From assembly GCA_963662175.1 (NCBI GenBank), contig OY759216.1:51043087-51107086 (forward strand): a stretch of 64,000 bases of DNA, read 5' to 3'. Positions 52,138 through 63,049 of the stretch are shown here, piece by piece. Every line of letters starts with the position of its first letter. Position 1 is the stretch's first letter. The notes beneath the pieces are model-generated. The model made no database searches. It was not told the DNA's origin and saw nothing but the letters and a program-made list of their open reading frames with translations. Made by a program: the position numbers and the translations under genes. This DNA is from Aradus depressus. Lineage: Eukaryota > Arthropoda > Insecta > Hemiptera > Aradidae.

Positions 52138-52877
52138 GGCCCTCTACACTATGGGCCAGGCAGTGGCCCAATCATGCTGGGCCACTGTGCAGAGAGGGGT
52201 TGGCTTGTGTTGGTGAACGTTGGCGTTCGGAGCGGTTCTTCAACACATCAAAGCAGACCCAACATGCGCAGTAGATAAATGACGCATCCACACACTTGTC
52301 CAACATTGGTTGATTGTTTCTTGTCAGTAGTGTTTTGTATATTCCTTTTATCCTGTTAAATACTATAATATTTTATTTTATTATTATAAACTACAAATAC
52401 AAAATGTCTACATGGACAAATGAGGAAAGTTAAAAATTTTAGAACTGTACCAAAATGAACCTGCAATTTGGAATCCGAAAAACCCTCTTCGCAAAAATTA
52501 AAATATGGTAAGTGCCTGGGGTGATTTATTACTTAATAAAAAATGTAAATACCTATATGGTAAATAATTACAAATACAAATTGTACCAACTTTGTTCTGT
52601 TCCGATGAATGGTTAGCGTCCACCATCTTCTTTGTTCCCATTTCTTTTCAACCATGTTTTTGTCAATAATATGTAAGTAACAATTATATGCCCAGCTAAA
52701 CACAAAGATGCATCACGGAAATAGGGTTCAAGCAACTGAGTGCTGGTCCAAGGTTTGGCCATGATACTGGGCCAATGGCTGGCCCAGTATGTGGAGTCAA
52801 GGTCCAGGCCAGCGCCGCCATTACGCCAATATTGGTGACCAATGCATTGGCCTACCTTGGCCCATAGTGTATAGGGG
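52138..52877 (+). mobile_element. PIF/Harbinger-like element with MADF relic
   Basis: Ends ggccctctacactatgggcc and, inverted, gtcccctatacactatgggc; about 21 bp. Additional tggcccaat words occur inside both ends. It encloses a MADF/Myb-like relic, which in PIF elements is the second gene. The exact target duplication was not resolved (taa/tta candidates). Confidence 0.7.
52404..52567 (+). pseudogene. MADF (Myb/SANT-like) DNA-binding protein fragment, broken
   Basis: ATG at 52404 starts MSTWTNEES. A one-base shift at about 52432 leads into KILELYQNEPAIWNPKNPLR, then KN, a stop, then NMVSAWGDLLLNK. The LI.LY...P.LWD..HP.Y.N......AW pattern is that of MADF domains. Such proteins in PIF/Harbinger elements bind the ends and help import the transposase. 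One frameshift and one stop show that it is dead. Confidence 0.75.
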
Positions 52878-52879
52878 AC

Positions 52880-53825
52880 TTAATATAATTACCCTCCAAT
52901 GTACGAGTGTTGGGCCAATGTGTGGAGCCGACTTATGGACTGGAACCCGATGAAGTCTGACTCGTATAAAATGTGGAAAAATTAGAGAATAAATATGTGA
53001 ATAAATTATGAATATCTCTGAATAAATTATGGAATTATGCTGTTCCAGTAGAGTGGGTTTTAATGCCAAAAAGGATTAGACACCTTTATGGAAGTACATC
53101 AAACCAAACCAATTTAAAATTCAATAAAATAAAGTCTTTTTCATAAAATTTGAACATGGTGAACTGAATTTGTTGGAAACATTGGCTCAACCCTTCATGA
53201 TAGTCTCTAGTTTGATTAGTTAACATAATTAATACTGAAGAAACGCTAATTACAAAAGTCGGACTAATATAAATAATAAACTTTCTGGGAAGACACCATT
53301 TTGAGAGATTAATATTTTGTAACAAGTTTAATGATCATCCTTTTCAAATATACCAAAGAAAGTAGACATAATTTATCAGGTCATATAACATTAATAAAAA
53401 TCATCTGTGGAAGGATGATGATGGAAGGGGTGATGATGCAAGCACTTCTTTAAAGTTAATATTAATTACGAGCATGATAAACAGCTCGTCTTGGGCACAG
53501 CATCTTAAAACATTGGCTTTTCTTCCTTTTGTGAGGTAATGGGGCTTTCCTTCGTCTTTTCATTTAAAATCTGTTCATCATTAAAGAAAAACACCAATTA
53601 CAAGATGGAAAATCATAAAGTGGAAAACATTTTTCATAATTATTTTCTACATCGTAAAAACAATCAAAATATTGTTTATAAATTGGTTTTGTCAGGAGTA
53701 GGAAGAAACCTTGGTTGCCTCAATTAATAAACGAGTGTATCCATGTTTAAAACAAAATTCAAACCATGAAATGAGTGATATTTAACATTTTTGCAGAGAT
53801 ATTGTGAAACACTTGATAGAAATAA
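52880..53825. other. No gene seen
   Basis: 52905-52930 has an extra ttgggccaatgtgtggag word from the preceding element. The small frames have no domain. Confidence 0.4.
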
Positions 53826-53831
53826 AGAAAA

Positions 53832-54416
53832 CGTATGTTTTTAAAAAAATATTGTCTATTTCACAAATAATATATAATATGGGAGTACTTTCGGTATTGC
53901 TACCATCTTCAGCCACGAAAAAATACAATTTAGTATTTGTTAAGTCGTGGCTGAAGATGGTAGCAATACCGAAAGTACTCCCATATAATATATGAGGAGT
54001 TTGGAGCCAGAGCGGACCAACCCACAATTTTTCGGAAATTGAGTTATTACCATCCTGATGTTCGCATAGGTTCCCTTTTTCAAAACCAGTGTGGATCACT
54101 TAGTTTCTTCACTTCAGTGATAGATAGCAGCACTTTAAGTTTAGACCACAAGTATTTTGTGCATATATTTTCAAAGTCACAATGGTTCATACGGCCTTCA
54201 AAAACTTTATAGAACACAAAAAGGGATCACTCATCCAATACTATTCTAAAATTTCAAATATAAATAAATATTTGGGGTCCATTTATGGAGATAAACAAAA
54301 TGTACTCAATTTTCAATTGCCATTTTCTACCTGTTCAGTTTCAACCAGTTGGTCCGCTCTGGCTCCAAACTCCTCATATTATTTGTGAAATAGACAATAT
54401 TTTTCAAAAAACATAC
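53832..54416. repeat. Foldback repeat with a second palindrome inside one arm
   Basis: Outer arms: cgtatgtttttaaaaaaata, then ttgtctatttcacaaataat (53832-53870), mirrored at 54376-54416; and gaggagtttggagccagagc (53994 on), mirrored at 54349-54375. Between the two parts of the left arm sits a 122-bp palindrome (about 53870-53993) with arms gggagtactttcggtattgc / gcaataccgaaagtactccc. The smaller frames here are shadows. Confidence 0.85.
53870..53993. repeat. Inner palindrome with two hammerhead-like cores
   Basis: Plus 53951-53974 reads CTGAAGA, T, a GGTA/TACC hairpin with gcaa loop, GAAA. The minus strand of 53889-53912 carries the same. The loop is aaaaaatacaatttagtatt. Confidence 0.7.
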
Positions 54417-54419
54417 ATT

Positions 54420-55155
54420 CTTTATTTTCTTAAAATGAGTGCTAGTATAAAGATTGATCGGATTTTTATAAAATTTAAAATTTAGGGTTCATTATAAGAC
54501 CAGTTCAAATCTAGGCTGTGTGGAATATCAAAATTATAAATAGGAGAGGGGGTGAGTTATTTAGTTATTATGACTCTTGCCTGGGCTTTAACTACTGTAA
54601 TTCTGTTTATGAATGTAAAACAAACCACTTTGCAAAACGAAAATAGGATTATTTGTGTGGCTTTGAGCAGAGGGAAACATTTCTGTATCTTCTGTCTCTC
54701 TCGCACACTTGACGTCCCATTTCGCCTTAAGCACTCTTGATAGACCCGCCACTGGTCTCAATAATCGAGCCCAATGGTAGTCATGAACTGATTCAATTCG
54801 ACGTTTGGACTATGAATAATAAATAAATATTATAACAATATAATTATATATTATAATAGATATTTGATGGTATCTTGGTCAGTGAATATTTGCAATGATT
54901 GAACACGGTGTTACACCCTGATTAAATTCTAAAATCAGATCATACGAGATGAGTTGAGCTAAGCCCGAGACAGTTGCCCCCCTGGCTATATCGGCTAAAT
55001 TGATGGATTTCTGCATGCCCGTCCAAATCAATTAATTTGTATGACACTGCTAATTATAACAATCGATTAAAGTAAGGAATTTGTTGTTGTTAATTTATTT
55101 ATTACTTATAATCTTGTCTATATTTCTGAGTCTGTTGTCAACCAATACAAAGGCG
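54420..55155. other. No gene; SINE-A tail fragment at 54558-54597
   Basis: The fragment reads tagttattatgactcttgcc, then gggctttaactact. The rest is AT-rich and unrecognised; the frame 54552-54740 has no domain. Confidence 0.5.
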
Positions 55156-55158
55156 TGA

Positions 55159-55181
55159 GGGGGGGGGGGGGGGGGGGGGGG
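55159..55181 (+). repeat. G23 homopolymer
   Basis: 23 uninterrupted G after aaaggcgtga. Confidence 0.9.
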
Positions 55182-55184
55182 CAC

Positions 55185-56025
55185 AGAGGCTCATAAGTCA
55201 GTTTCAGTTTCGGGAGAACTTTATTCATACTAGACTTCCATAAAAATGTATCCTGTATGTATGTATAATAAAAAATAAATCTGAAATTATTTTATTTTAA
55301 TATTGTAATAATTTGTATTTTAAACTTACACTATTTGTCAATAAAATATTTCAAGCTCAAATAAAACCTAGGAAATTAAATAGTTTTTCATTTTGAGTTC
55401 TGAATTACAACTGAGTTTTAATTAGCAAAACAAAATGTAGAAAGGTAGACTTGTCACTGTCTTCTTTTATGTTTATCATTTCGGAGTTTTCAAATGAACA
55501 CAATGCAGTGGGGTTGGGGAGCATCGACCTTGGAATACCGGGAAAATATTGTGTTCAATGCGCCCCGCGCCCGGACCCCTAGTACATATTTCGTATTGAA
55601 TTTTTCTGTTTCCGTTTCATCTATTCATCCAATTTTGATTCTGAAAAAATATTTGAACTGTCTATTTTTGTCGCCCTACCTGTAATGTTTAAAAAAGAAA
55701 AAGATAACATGTAAAAAAAAAAAAATAAAAAATGATATTCGGAATTTAAAATTTTTTCAAAAAAACGGAGTTCATATCAATTCTACATATAATGTGGAGT
55801 ATAGAGGAAAAAACATTTTTAAAAAGTTAAGCCGTTTATCCAAAATACCTTTAATGTTTTTAATTAAATTTAGATCGCAACGTGGTGGCCGAGCTGAGAA
55901 CTAAAACCGGGACATTTAACGTTAAAGACGTCCTAGTGTTAAGGACCTCTTCCGATCTTGGGCACAGACTTTAATGACATCATTCGTTTACAGACTCTGA
56001 TTGTTACTCAACCTGTCAACGACCC
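55185..56025. other. No gene seen
   Basis: AT-rich with A-runs at 55715-55735; the frame 55494-55685 has no domain. Confidence 0.35.
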
Positions 56026-56028
56026 CCG

Positions 56029-56052
56029 CCCCCCCCCCCCCCCCCCCCCCCC
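56029..56052 (-). repeat. C24 homopolymer
   Basis: 24 uninterrupted C following acgacccccg. It lies just after rttaacactaggacg-type text and is not clearly within Rep-A. Confidence 0.9.
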
Positions 56053-56054
56053 TC

Positions 56055-56920
56055 CTTCTGTTGAACATCCTGGATCCGCTCTTGAAGTCTACATGTTATT
56101 TAATAAATAATTATGAATTATAACCCAGACTACAGTGATACACTATTTCCAATAATTAATGTGTCATCATGACCCAGTTGGTTCAAAATAAAACTTGTAG
56201 AAAGCTAATTGTAAGATGAAAACACGCAACTGTCTTTATATAACTAGAAACAATTACTAATTCAAAGATAGAACAGGAAATTACATTCAAAACAATTAAT
56301 TCATATCCACAAACTAAAAATCTGGATCAAATAAACACTGAAAGCAACTACACACTAACTCAATCCATAGAACAGCTGACTGGGTGTTTATTCAATCTTT
56401 AATCCGGTATATATACAATTTGCTAAAAATATAGAACATTCTATGCACATTTAGATAACTAACCACATTAAAATAACTTGAAACACTAAGAAAACTTTTT
56501 TAATATCAAAATGACATCAACATCAACACACTTTAACTATAGACTAACTTAAAACTAATAAATCGATAATCAAATTTTAAGGTTACAAAATAGAACTTGT
56601 CCAGGATCATTCTAAATGAACATTGAATCAATGAAAATAAATGATTCAATACGTAACAATTTTATAATTTTAAGGTAGTTGATTTAATGGTAAACGATAT
56701 ACCTGTAAGCAGTACTGGTTCTCATGCTTCCGAAAACAAAAGCAAAAATTACTAATGCAGGTTTGACTCCAATGTAACAAATCCGTTTTTCTTGTCTATC
56801 CTTTAAACGGATGATCGAAAAGTCTTCTGACAAAAACTGTTTCCTTCTAATATTCTAATGGAATGATCTTCATATGTGATAGTAAGGATATTGTAGGATG
56901 AGAATTCTCAAGGAAAGGAA
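56055..56920. other. No gene seen
   Basis: AT-rich; no frame, RNA or element end recognised. Confidence 0.4.
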
Positions 56921-57012
56921 CGACGTTGTCTTCCCAATCAGAGTCGGTTTTCGATGGTTTGCGGGTGGGATGTACCACTGATACAATTGCAATGAAAAAA
57001 TGGTTCTGGTTG
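56920..57012 (+). repeat. Repeat related to 34430-34560
   Basis: gacgttgtcttcccaatcag, then gatgtaccactgatacaatt and atggttctggttggaaata. Confidence 0.5.
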
Positions 57013-57017
57013 GAAAT

Positions 57018-57212
57018 AACATGCTTGGGCTTTGACTATGAGTTCATACCGCCTACTACCAGTTTTGTCACTCTGATGGGCATGAGCCAGACTCTACTGT
57101 GGGAGTCCTATAGTTAGTCCTAGATTAGCGGTTTTAACGATTACAGGCTCGGAAATATCGCTTAACGTCCCGTCCTAAGGACAGCGTGCTCAAGAGGTTT
57201 TCACCTCTATTT
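57018..57212 (-). mobile_element. SINE-A, diverged, truncated
   Basis: gggctttgactatgagttca, then atcgcttaacgtcccgtcct; no tRNA-like head. Confidence 0.8.
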
Positions 57213-57214
57213 TA

Positions 57215-57630
57215 CTTTTTTCTTTCAATCTTCAAGGGCACGTTTAGTACCCTGATACATCATGTCCGTGTTTTTCAACTTCCAACTTGAATCTTATTGA
57301 ACTCAAATATTGAGCTTAAAAATACCATATTTATTTTTTAAGAAAAAACTTACAAGTGAAAAATAAAATGTTCTTGAAAGTTTCAACTCGTCTTCAATCT
57401 TTTTAAATGGAAGATTACCCTTTGGCTGGACGTCCACAAACCTCCCTCTTATCTTCTATTTTAACTCTATAGGGGTTGAAGTTTTTCTTCGCCAACTTTG
57501 CACTTAGCCAGAAACTTCATTTAATATAATTTTAGATTCGGAGGGCATCCTGGGTCCTTTCTGTTCCTCATTCTTCCGATATCTATTGATTTTTTTCACT
57601 TACAGAAGAGAGAATATTACTTTCTCAGCT
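57215..57630. other. No gene seen
   Basis: Unrecognised. Confidence 0.35.
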
Positions 57631-57827
57631 GTACGAAGTATGGGAGAAGTTACGTGTTCCATCAGAACTTCAGTACCGAGTTTCACCAGAAGTTATTGTT
57701 TTCTGACACCCTGACTGTCTGTCTATGTGTGCTTCTGTGAACATGAAACTCCCCATAGAATGATTCTATTGACATGAAATTTTATATGTGTATCCAGATT
57801 CAGAACTCTATAAGGAGGACTCCTATT
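57630..57827 (+). repeat. Rep-A 5' piece, interrupted by SINE-A
   Basis: gtatgggagaagttacgtgt, then atgaaactccccatagaatg and ataaggaggactcctatta. The SINE sits exactly after this. Confidence 0.65.
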
Positions 57828-58170
57828 AGGTTTAGGTTTTATGACTCATGCCCGGGCTTTAACTACGAGGTCATATCGCCTACTACCAGAGCGTTCTTTC
57901 GTCACTCTGGTGGACATGAGCCCGCCTCTACTGTGGGAGTCCTAAATTTTGCCTACCCTAAATTTTTATTCACCTAGGATAGGGATTTTTAACGAGTACC
58001 TGACATCGTACAGGCTCGGGACCATCGCTTAACCTCCCATCCGAAGGACGGCGTGCTTATGTTTATTTTACCTCCCAGATAAAATAAACTAAGGGCCCCG
58101 GTCGGGTTTCGAACCCACGTTCTTGAGTTCAGAAGTCAAGCACGCATACCACCGAGCTACCGGCGCCCTC
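57828..58170 (-). mobile_element. SINE-A, full-length
   Basis: aggtttaggttttatgactc to ctaccggcgccctc. One possible short flank (attag / attaa). Inserted into Rep-A. Confidence 0.88.
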
Positions 58171-58560
58171 ATTAAACATGTATAAAGTTTGAAAATGACT
58201 AATTAACCATATGTTTTGTGCTCCAACTCTTTACAAAAACACTCTTTCACACAAACAAAACCATCTTGTTACTATGTATTTTACCAACAACCTTCCTTAA
58301 CGTTATATATTCTAATTAATCTTGAAAGAAAATTGTTTAAAACTCATTTCGTTACATTTTTCTTTGATATTTCCACTTACACGTTTACACAAAATGTAAT
58401 ATCTAAACAAGCTGGGTAAAATAAAAGCAAAATATAAGCTTTAAAGAAAATTAAGTTGGAAAAAAAAGTAGAAGTTATGTAGAACTAATTGGCCTACTTT
58501 CCATCGGCCATTTAGAAATTTAAGTAAATGGGAATCAAAAGTTTAAATAAACTGCTCTCA
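58170..58560. other. No gene seen
   Basis: AT-rich; the frame 58216-58419 has no domain. Confidence 0.35.
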
Positions 58561-58564
58561 TTAT

Positions 58565-59290
58565 TTATTTCACCAACTATACGATGTATAGAGGAAGTTA
58601 TTTAATAGGTCAATAATTCGATACGGAGTTTTGAAAGAAATTTTATGTTTTCTGAGCACGATAACTCCCGATAGAATGAATGACATATATCAATACTAAA
58701 ATTTGTATGTGTATCCCCCTTTAAGGACATCACCTATTAATAATTTTCAGCCCTTAAGGGAAGGGGGGGGGGGGGGGGGGGTATGTTAGGGAGTTAACAC
58801 AAAAACTCCAATAATCACCGATGTAATGAATGTATCGACATGAAATTTTATATTTAAATTCAAAATCCCATAAGTATGGTAACTATTATTTTTTTGCAAA
58901 ATCACTCGATGGGATCGGGGGTACCAGAAAAGAGGGGCTGGACTTAAACATAACTACCCTTGTAATGAATGTATCGAAACAACATTTAATATTGGGATTC
59001 TGAAGCCATTATCTAAGTCTAATATTGAGTTTTTAGCATAACGTTCAATTGGGTTCAGAGGGAGAGCGAAAATCGATCTGATTTATTCGCGGGAGGAGAC
59101 AAGACAAAAAATCGATGTAATGAATGTATCGACACAGCATTTTGAATGCGGAGTTAGAAGCCTCTATGTAAGTTAAGTACTGATTGTTACCCCATATGGT
59201 CGATTAGTTTTGGAGGGAGAGCGAAAACTTAACTTGATTAATTCTTTCTGGGGAAGGGCATTGCCAGTGATTTAACGACTACTTTTTTTC
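58565..59290 (+). repeat. Rep-A, long plus copy with G19 tract
   Basis: ctatacgatgtatagaggaa through four units (tatcgacatgaaattttata at 58832; tatcgacacagcattttgaa at 59127) to ctggggaagggcattgccag, then tgatttaacgac. G19 at 58763-58781. Confidence 0.8.
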
Positions 59291-59321
59291 TTTCTCTAGC
59301 TCTCTGTTGAACCTTTGATGG

Positions 59322-59420
59322 TGTTTGTCTCATGCCCGGGCTCTAACTACGAGGTTATGTCGCCTACAAGAGCACCCTTCTGTCGCTCGGTTGAACACGA
59401 GTCCGACTCTACTATGGGCC
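59322..59420 (-). mobile_element. SINE-A 3'-part fragment
   Basis: tctcatgcccgggctctaac, then cgcctacaagagcacccttc, then gagtccgactctactatggg. It sits at the 3' end of the Rep-A copy. Confidence 0.75.
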
Positions 59421-59424
59421 TTTT

Positions 59425-60695
59425 GATGTGCATTTTTATTAAAATTTTAATGAGAGGTAGCTTAAAAAACTTACATTTTTTGATATGTGAAAAAATTTTT
59501 GTAATAAAATGAATTCGAATTTTGAGGGAAATTGTGTCAACTTTCTGCAGTTATGTATAAACCTAGATAATCTCAAGTTGCCATTTCTTAAAAGTTCGAT
59601 GTTTACCAAAAACTTTTTTCAAAGTTGGCTAAATCTTCATTTTTTTTACTTTTTCTCAAATAGATAAAAAAATGTAGTCAACTTTGAAAAAGTTTCTTGT
59701 TAACTGCTAATCTTTTTCCTTAATTGGTTAAGCTCCGTAAAGTTTAAAAAAATAAAAAGTGCTTTGTAATTAATTTAAAATTTTTAAACACTTCAAGTGT
59801 ACTTCCTTCCTATAAAAGAAAATCTTAAAATTTTTGGTAAATAGTGATGTCATAGGATGCTTCTTTATAAGATAAACACAAGTCCTCCTAATAAAACATA
59901 AAACAATGTTATTTCACAACCGGTTACATGAGGTTGAAGAAAATGGGAAACCGGTTGGGAAATAAACCATTTTTGTAGAGGAAGAAAACCGCTTTTACTC
60001 ACCTTTCAAAATAATGTTATTAAGTTTGATGGACTAGTTAGATAATCTGCCCAAGCACCTCAAAGTATCTTTTGTCCAACAACTCATCAAATCCCATTTT
60101 TTTCAATTTCCACACCAACTTCTTCTTCCAGAACAATCCTATTGTCAAATGCCTATCATCAAAATCCCATCCATTATTTTTTTTTTCCATTCCATGGAGT
60201 TTTGGTGATGACCAGATTCTACCCTCATGTCTCTCAGTCGTTGCGACGGCACTAAAATTTGATTCAAATTGGATGAATACTTCGATGACGTGGCACAGAT
60301 GATACTCTGACCCCTTGAATCATTCAACGATCAGTCGAGAATATTACACATCTCTTTCTCAGGAATTTTGTCATAGAAGATACCTTTGAAAGAATTAAAG
60401 TTATAACAAATATAAAACTTATAACAACATTGGAGCAGCAATTAGCAACAGTTTTGATCGATAGATGTTGTTTGACGTCCCTTTTTGCAACTTAGCAACA
60501 GTAACAAAAAGGAACTCAGTATGGATACAGGCGAGATATACTACATACATGACTATGAAGCGCGGCCACAAGGAAGACAAGTCATACTCTTGTCGCTCGA
60601 TGTCTACAAACGTTTCATGATATCCCTTAACGTTGATCCGCTCTTTATTGGGAAAGAACAACAAAATGAAACTTTAGTTTCTCGCAACATGGACA
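59425..60695. other. No gene seen
   Basis: The frames 60072-60302, 60419-60664 (minus) and 60485-60805 have no recognisable domain. AT-rich at 59500-59900. The words aaccggtt (59920, 59950) recur. Confidence 0.4.
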
Positions 60696-60696
60696 C

Positions 60697-60995
60697 AAAA
60701 AAGTCAGATAATCACCGGTTATGTACTTCCCCAGCACGATTTAATCAATTACTTTTTCGCTCTCCCTCCAAAGCCAGACCGTTTGGGGTAAAACTCAATA
60801 TTTGACTTACGCAGTACTTCTGAAACCTCACATACTAAATTTTGCGACGATACATTCATTTCATCGGCAGTTATTATGGTACTTATTCGAGTCGAGCCCC
60901 TCCCTGATCCCCCCTTCTCGTTACCCGAATTCGTGGAAAATTAATAGGCCATAAGGATGGCTGTTTTGAATTTAAATATATATTGTTATAAGCTT
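60697..60995 (-). repeat. Rep-A, minus copy
   Basis: gataatcaccggttatgtac, then ttccccagcacgatttaatc, then one and a half units. Interrupted by the Tigger MITE. Confidence 0.7.
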
Positions 60996-60998
60996 ATA

Positions 60999-61719
60999 CA
61001 GTAGAACCTCTATAAGTCGAACATCAAGGGAGACGCCAAAAAATTCGAGTTATAGAGTTTTCGACTTATGGAGGATTTCGACAGGCGGATTTTGATTCGA
61101 CTTGTAGAGATTAAGATTCATTCTAACTAATTTAGAGTTAGAGAGGTGAAATAAATAAAAATTCAAGTTATAGAGGTAACAAACATATTTATATTTATTT
61201 TAAATCAACATTATTTCAAAACATCCTTAAAATAAAAAATACGTAGTATATGTACCTAGGTATTAAAAAAAGTCAGTAATTTTTTTTTGCTTTAGATAAT
61301 TGGTAATCCTATTTATTGTATACTCCTAAATTGTTTTCTAAGAAACAATGGCGTACATTGTCGGCAAATTCTTAAAGTCGGTAACTTATTTTTCTTCAAG
61401 CTAAGGTAATAAGACCTCGGTCCCAGAATAATAAAATTTATTTTCATTTCATTTCATAAGTTTCAAACAATCGAGTTGTAAAGGTTGTAAAATAAAACAT
61501 TGCTATGTTCGAGATACAGAGGTCCAATTTATTTTTTCGAGTTATAGAGGGAAAATATGTACCAAAATGGCTCGTAGGGACTCACTGATTATTTCGACTG
61601 ATAGAGGGTTGACATTTCGAGTAATGGAGGTTTTGGGGCTTGAAGGGAAAGGAACAAAACTTCTTTCGAGTTTTGGAGGTTTTCAACTTATCGAGGTTAG
61701 ACTTAAAGAGGTTCTACTG
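60999..61719. mobile_element. Tigger-type MITE, second copy
   Basis: Same ends as 16337-17409, with TA at 60997-60998 and 61720-61721. It contains a 46-bp stub (about 61417-61462) absent from the sister copy: gacctcggtcccagaataat, then (ttttcat)-like repeats and a short duplicated ataag. The stub looks like a tiny 5'-truncated LINE 3' end. The frames 61567-61899 and 61640-61891 are repeat shadows. Confidence 0.88.
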
Positions 61720-61723
61720 TATA

Positions 61724-62354
61724 TGTACCATTTGGGAAAAACTAGGCAAGTCCAAAATCACAGGTTTTCAGTGCAGCGCTTTGAAGTTTTCTGTTTTCAG
61801 TGTAAATCGAATTTTTTTGATAAATTATTTTTCCAACCGCCATTATTCAACAATTTCTCCATATTTTATTATGGAATGCATATATATTTAATTTTGTAAT
61901 TGTATCATACATTTTTAGGACTTATCTAAAATTGCACCCCCACTTATCTAGTTAGTCACCCGAAATCAAAAGAATTGTCTATTTTACACCATCACTTACC
62001 TAGTTATTCACGTACTTATCTAGTTTTTGCCAATGAAAGAAGCGTTTCAGAACAGCATAACGGTAAATATCTCTTCACCGCATCTGGGCAAATGTTTTTA
62101 TAAGCAAGATAAATACGTTTAACCAATTTTAGGGCACGAACGCGGGTTTGATAAAAATAGATAAATGCAATTGTATAAATCCATAAGTAAATTTCCGAGT
62201 TGTCTAAAAATGCCCAATGCGTTTTCAAGGATACCATTGACATTACGACTTGCATACTTTTACACAATGTGTAGGACACCAATATGGGTTGCCCAGAGTA
62301 TTTATCTCATTTTGGACACAAATCGACTTATCTACTTTTTCCCAAATGGTACAG
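61724..62354. mobile_element. Unclassified TIR element adjacent to the Tigger MITE
   Basis: Ends tgtaccatttgggaaaaact and, inverted, tgtaccatttgggaaaaagt, continuing as ag(g/at)caagtc/aagtcga. It begins 4 bp after the Tigger element. Inside, several acttatctagtt words recur (61925-62015). The 88-codon minus frame 62016-62282 has no domain I recognise. Confidence 0.7.
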
Positions 62355-62355
62355 A

Positions 62356-62600
62356 TATATAAGTTGTCATGAGTGAGGGGGGGGGGGGGGGGGGGGGGGG
62401 GGGGTCTTAACCCAAAAACTCCAATAACTTCCGATCTAATGAACGACTGGGCGACACAAAGTTTCAAAATTTTATATGAGGTATTCAAGTGAGCTATTGA
62501 TTTGTTGTCAATATGGTCTTGGAGAAAGAGCGAAAATTTAAATCATTAACTTGTTCTGGGGAAGTAATGTGCCCTTGATCCACCGACGAATTTGAATAGG
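62356..62600 (+). repeat. Rep-A, plus piece with G28 tract
   Basis: G28 at 62377-62404, then cccaaaaactccaataactt, ccgatctaatgaacgactgg and ctggggaagtaatgtgccct, then tgatccaccgacga. Confidence 0.7.
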
Positions 62601-63045
62601 TGGAGTAGACCTCTGATAATACTCAATAATTGAGCCACCCCCATCCCCCTGACAGCGCTGGAACATACAAGCAGACAGACACTCTTAAGAAAATCTGTCT
62701 CATGTTGTTTCATTTTATCTCCCAAATTGTATGAAATTTCCGTTATGATTTTCTGAGAGTGACGTTCAATTAATTATCATATTTATTCTGAAAATTTTCA
62801 ATTATAACAAAATTCTCGTTGAGATACATGCCGAAAACCATCTTGAAATGTAGTTTTGAGACACATATTTTTTAGAATTTTCCTCGATTTACCCGAAAAA
62901 GGTTAGTCCTATCGAAAACTTGATTCCTACCAAAATCGTTCCTTATAAATTTCCAATCGTTAAAGTTCTCAGATTTGAGAGGATCAAAACGACAAAAGTT
63001 GTAGCGCCCCGAATATTGTAAGACAATTGTCTATAAAGAATATTA
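62600..63045. other. No gene seen
   Basis: AT-rich; nothing recognised. Confidence 0.35.
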
Positions 63046-63049
63046 TTAT

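Noticed and set aside
60485..60805. 106-codon plus frame as a host gene
   Set aside because: The last third is Rep-A sequence and the first part has no domain or splice signals.
62243..62488. Proline-rich frame (PPPPPPPPP)
   Set aside because: The prolines come from the G28 tract read on the minus strand.
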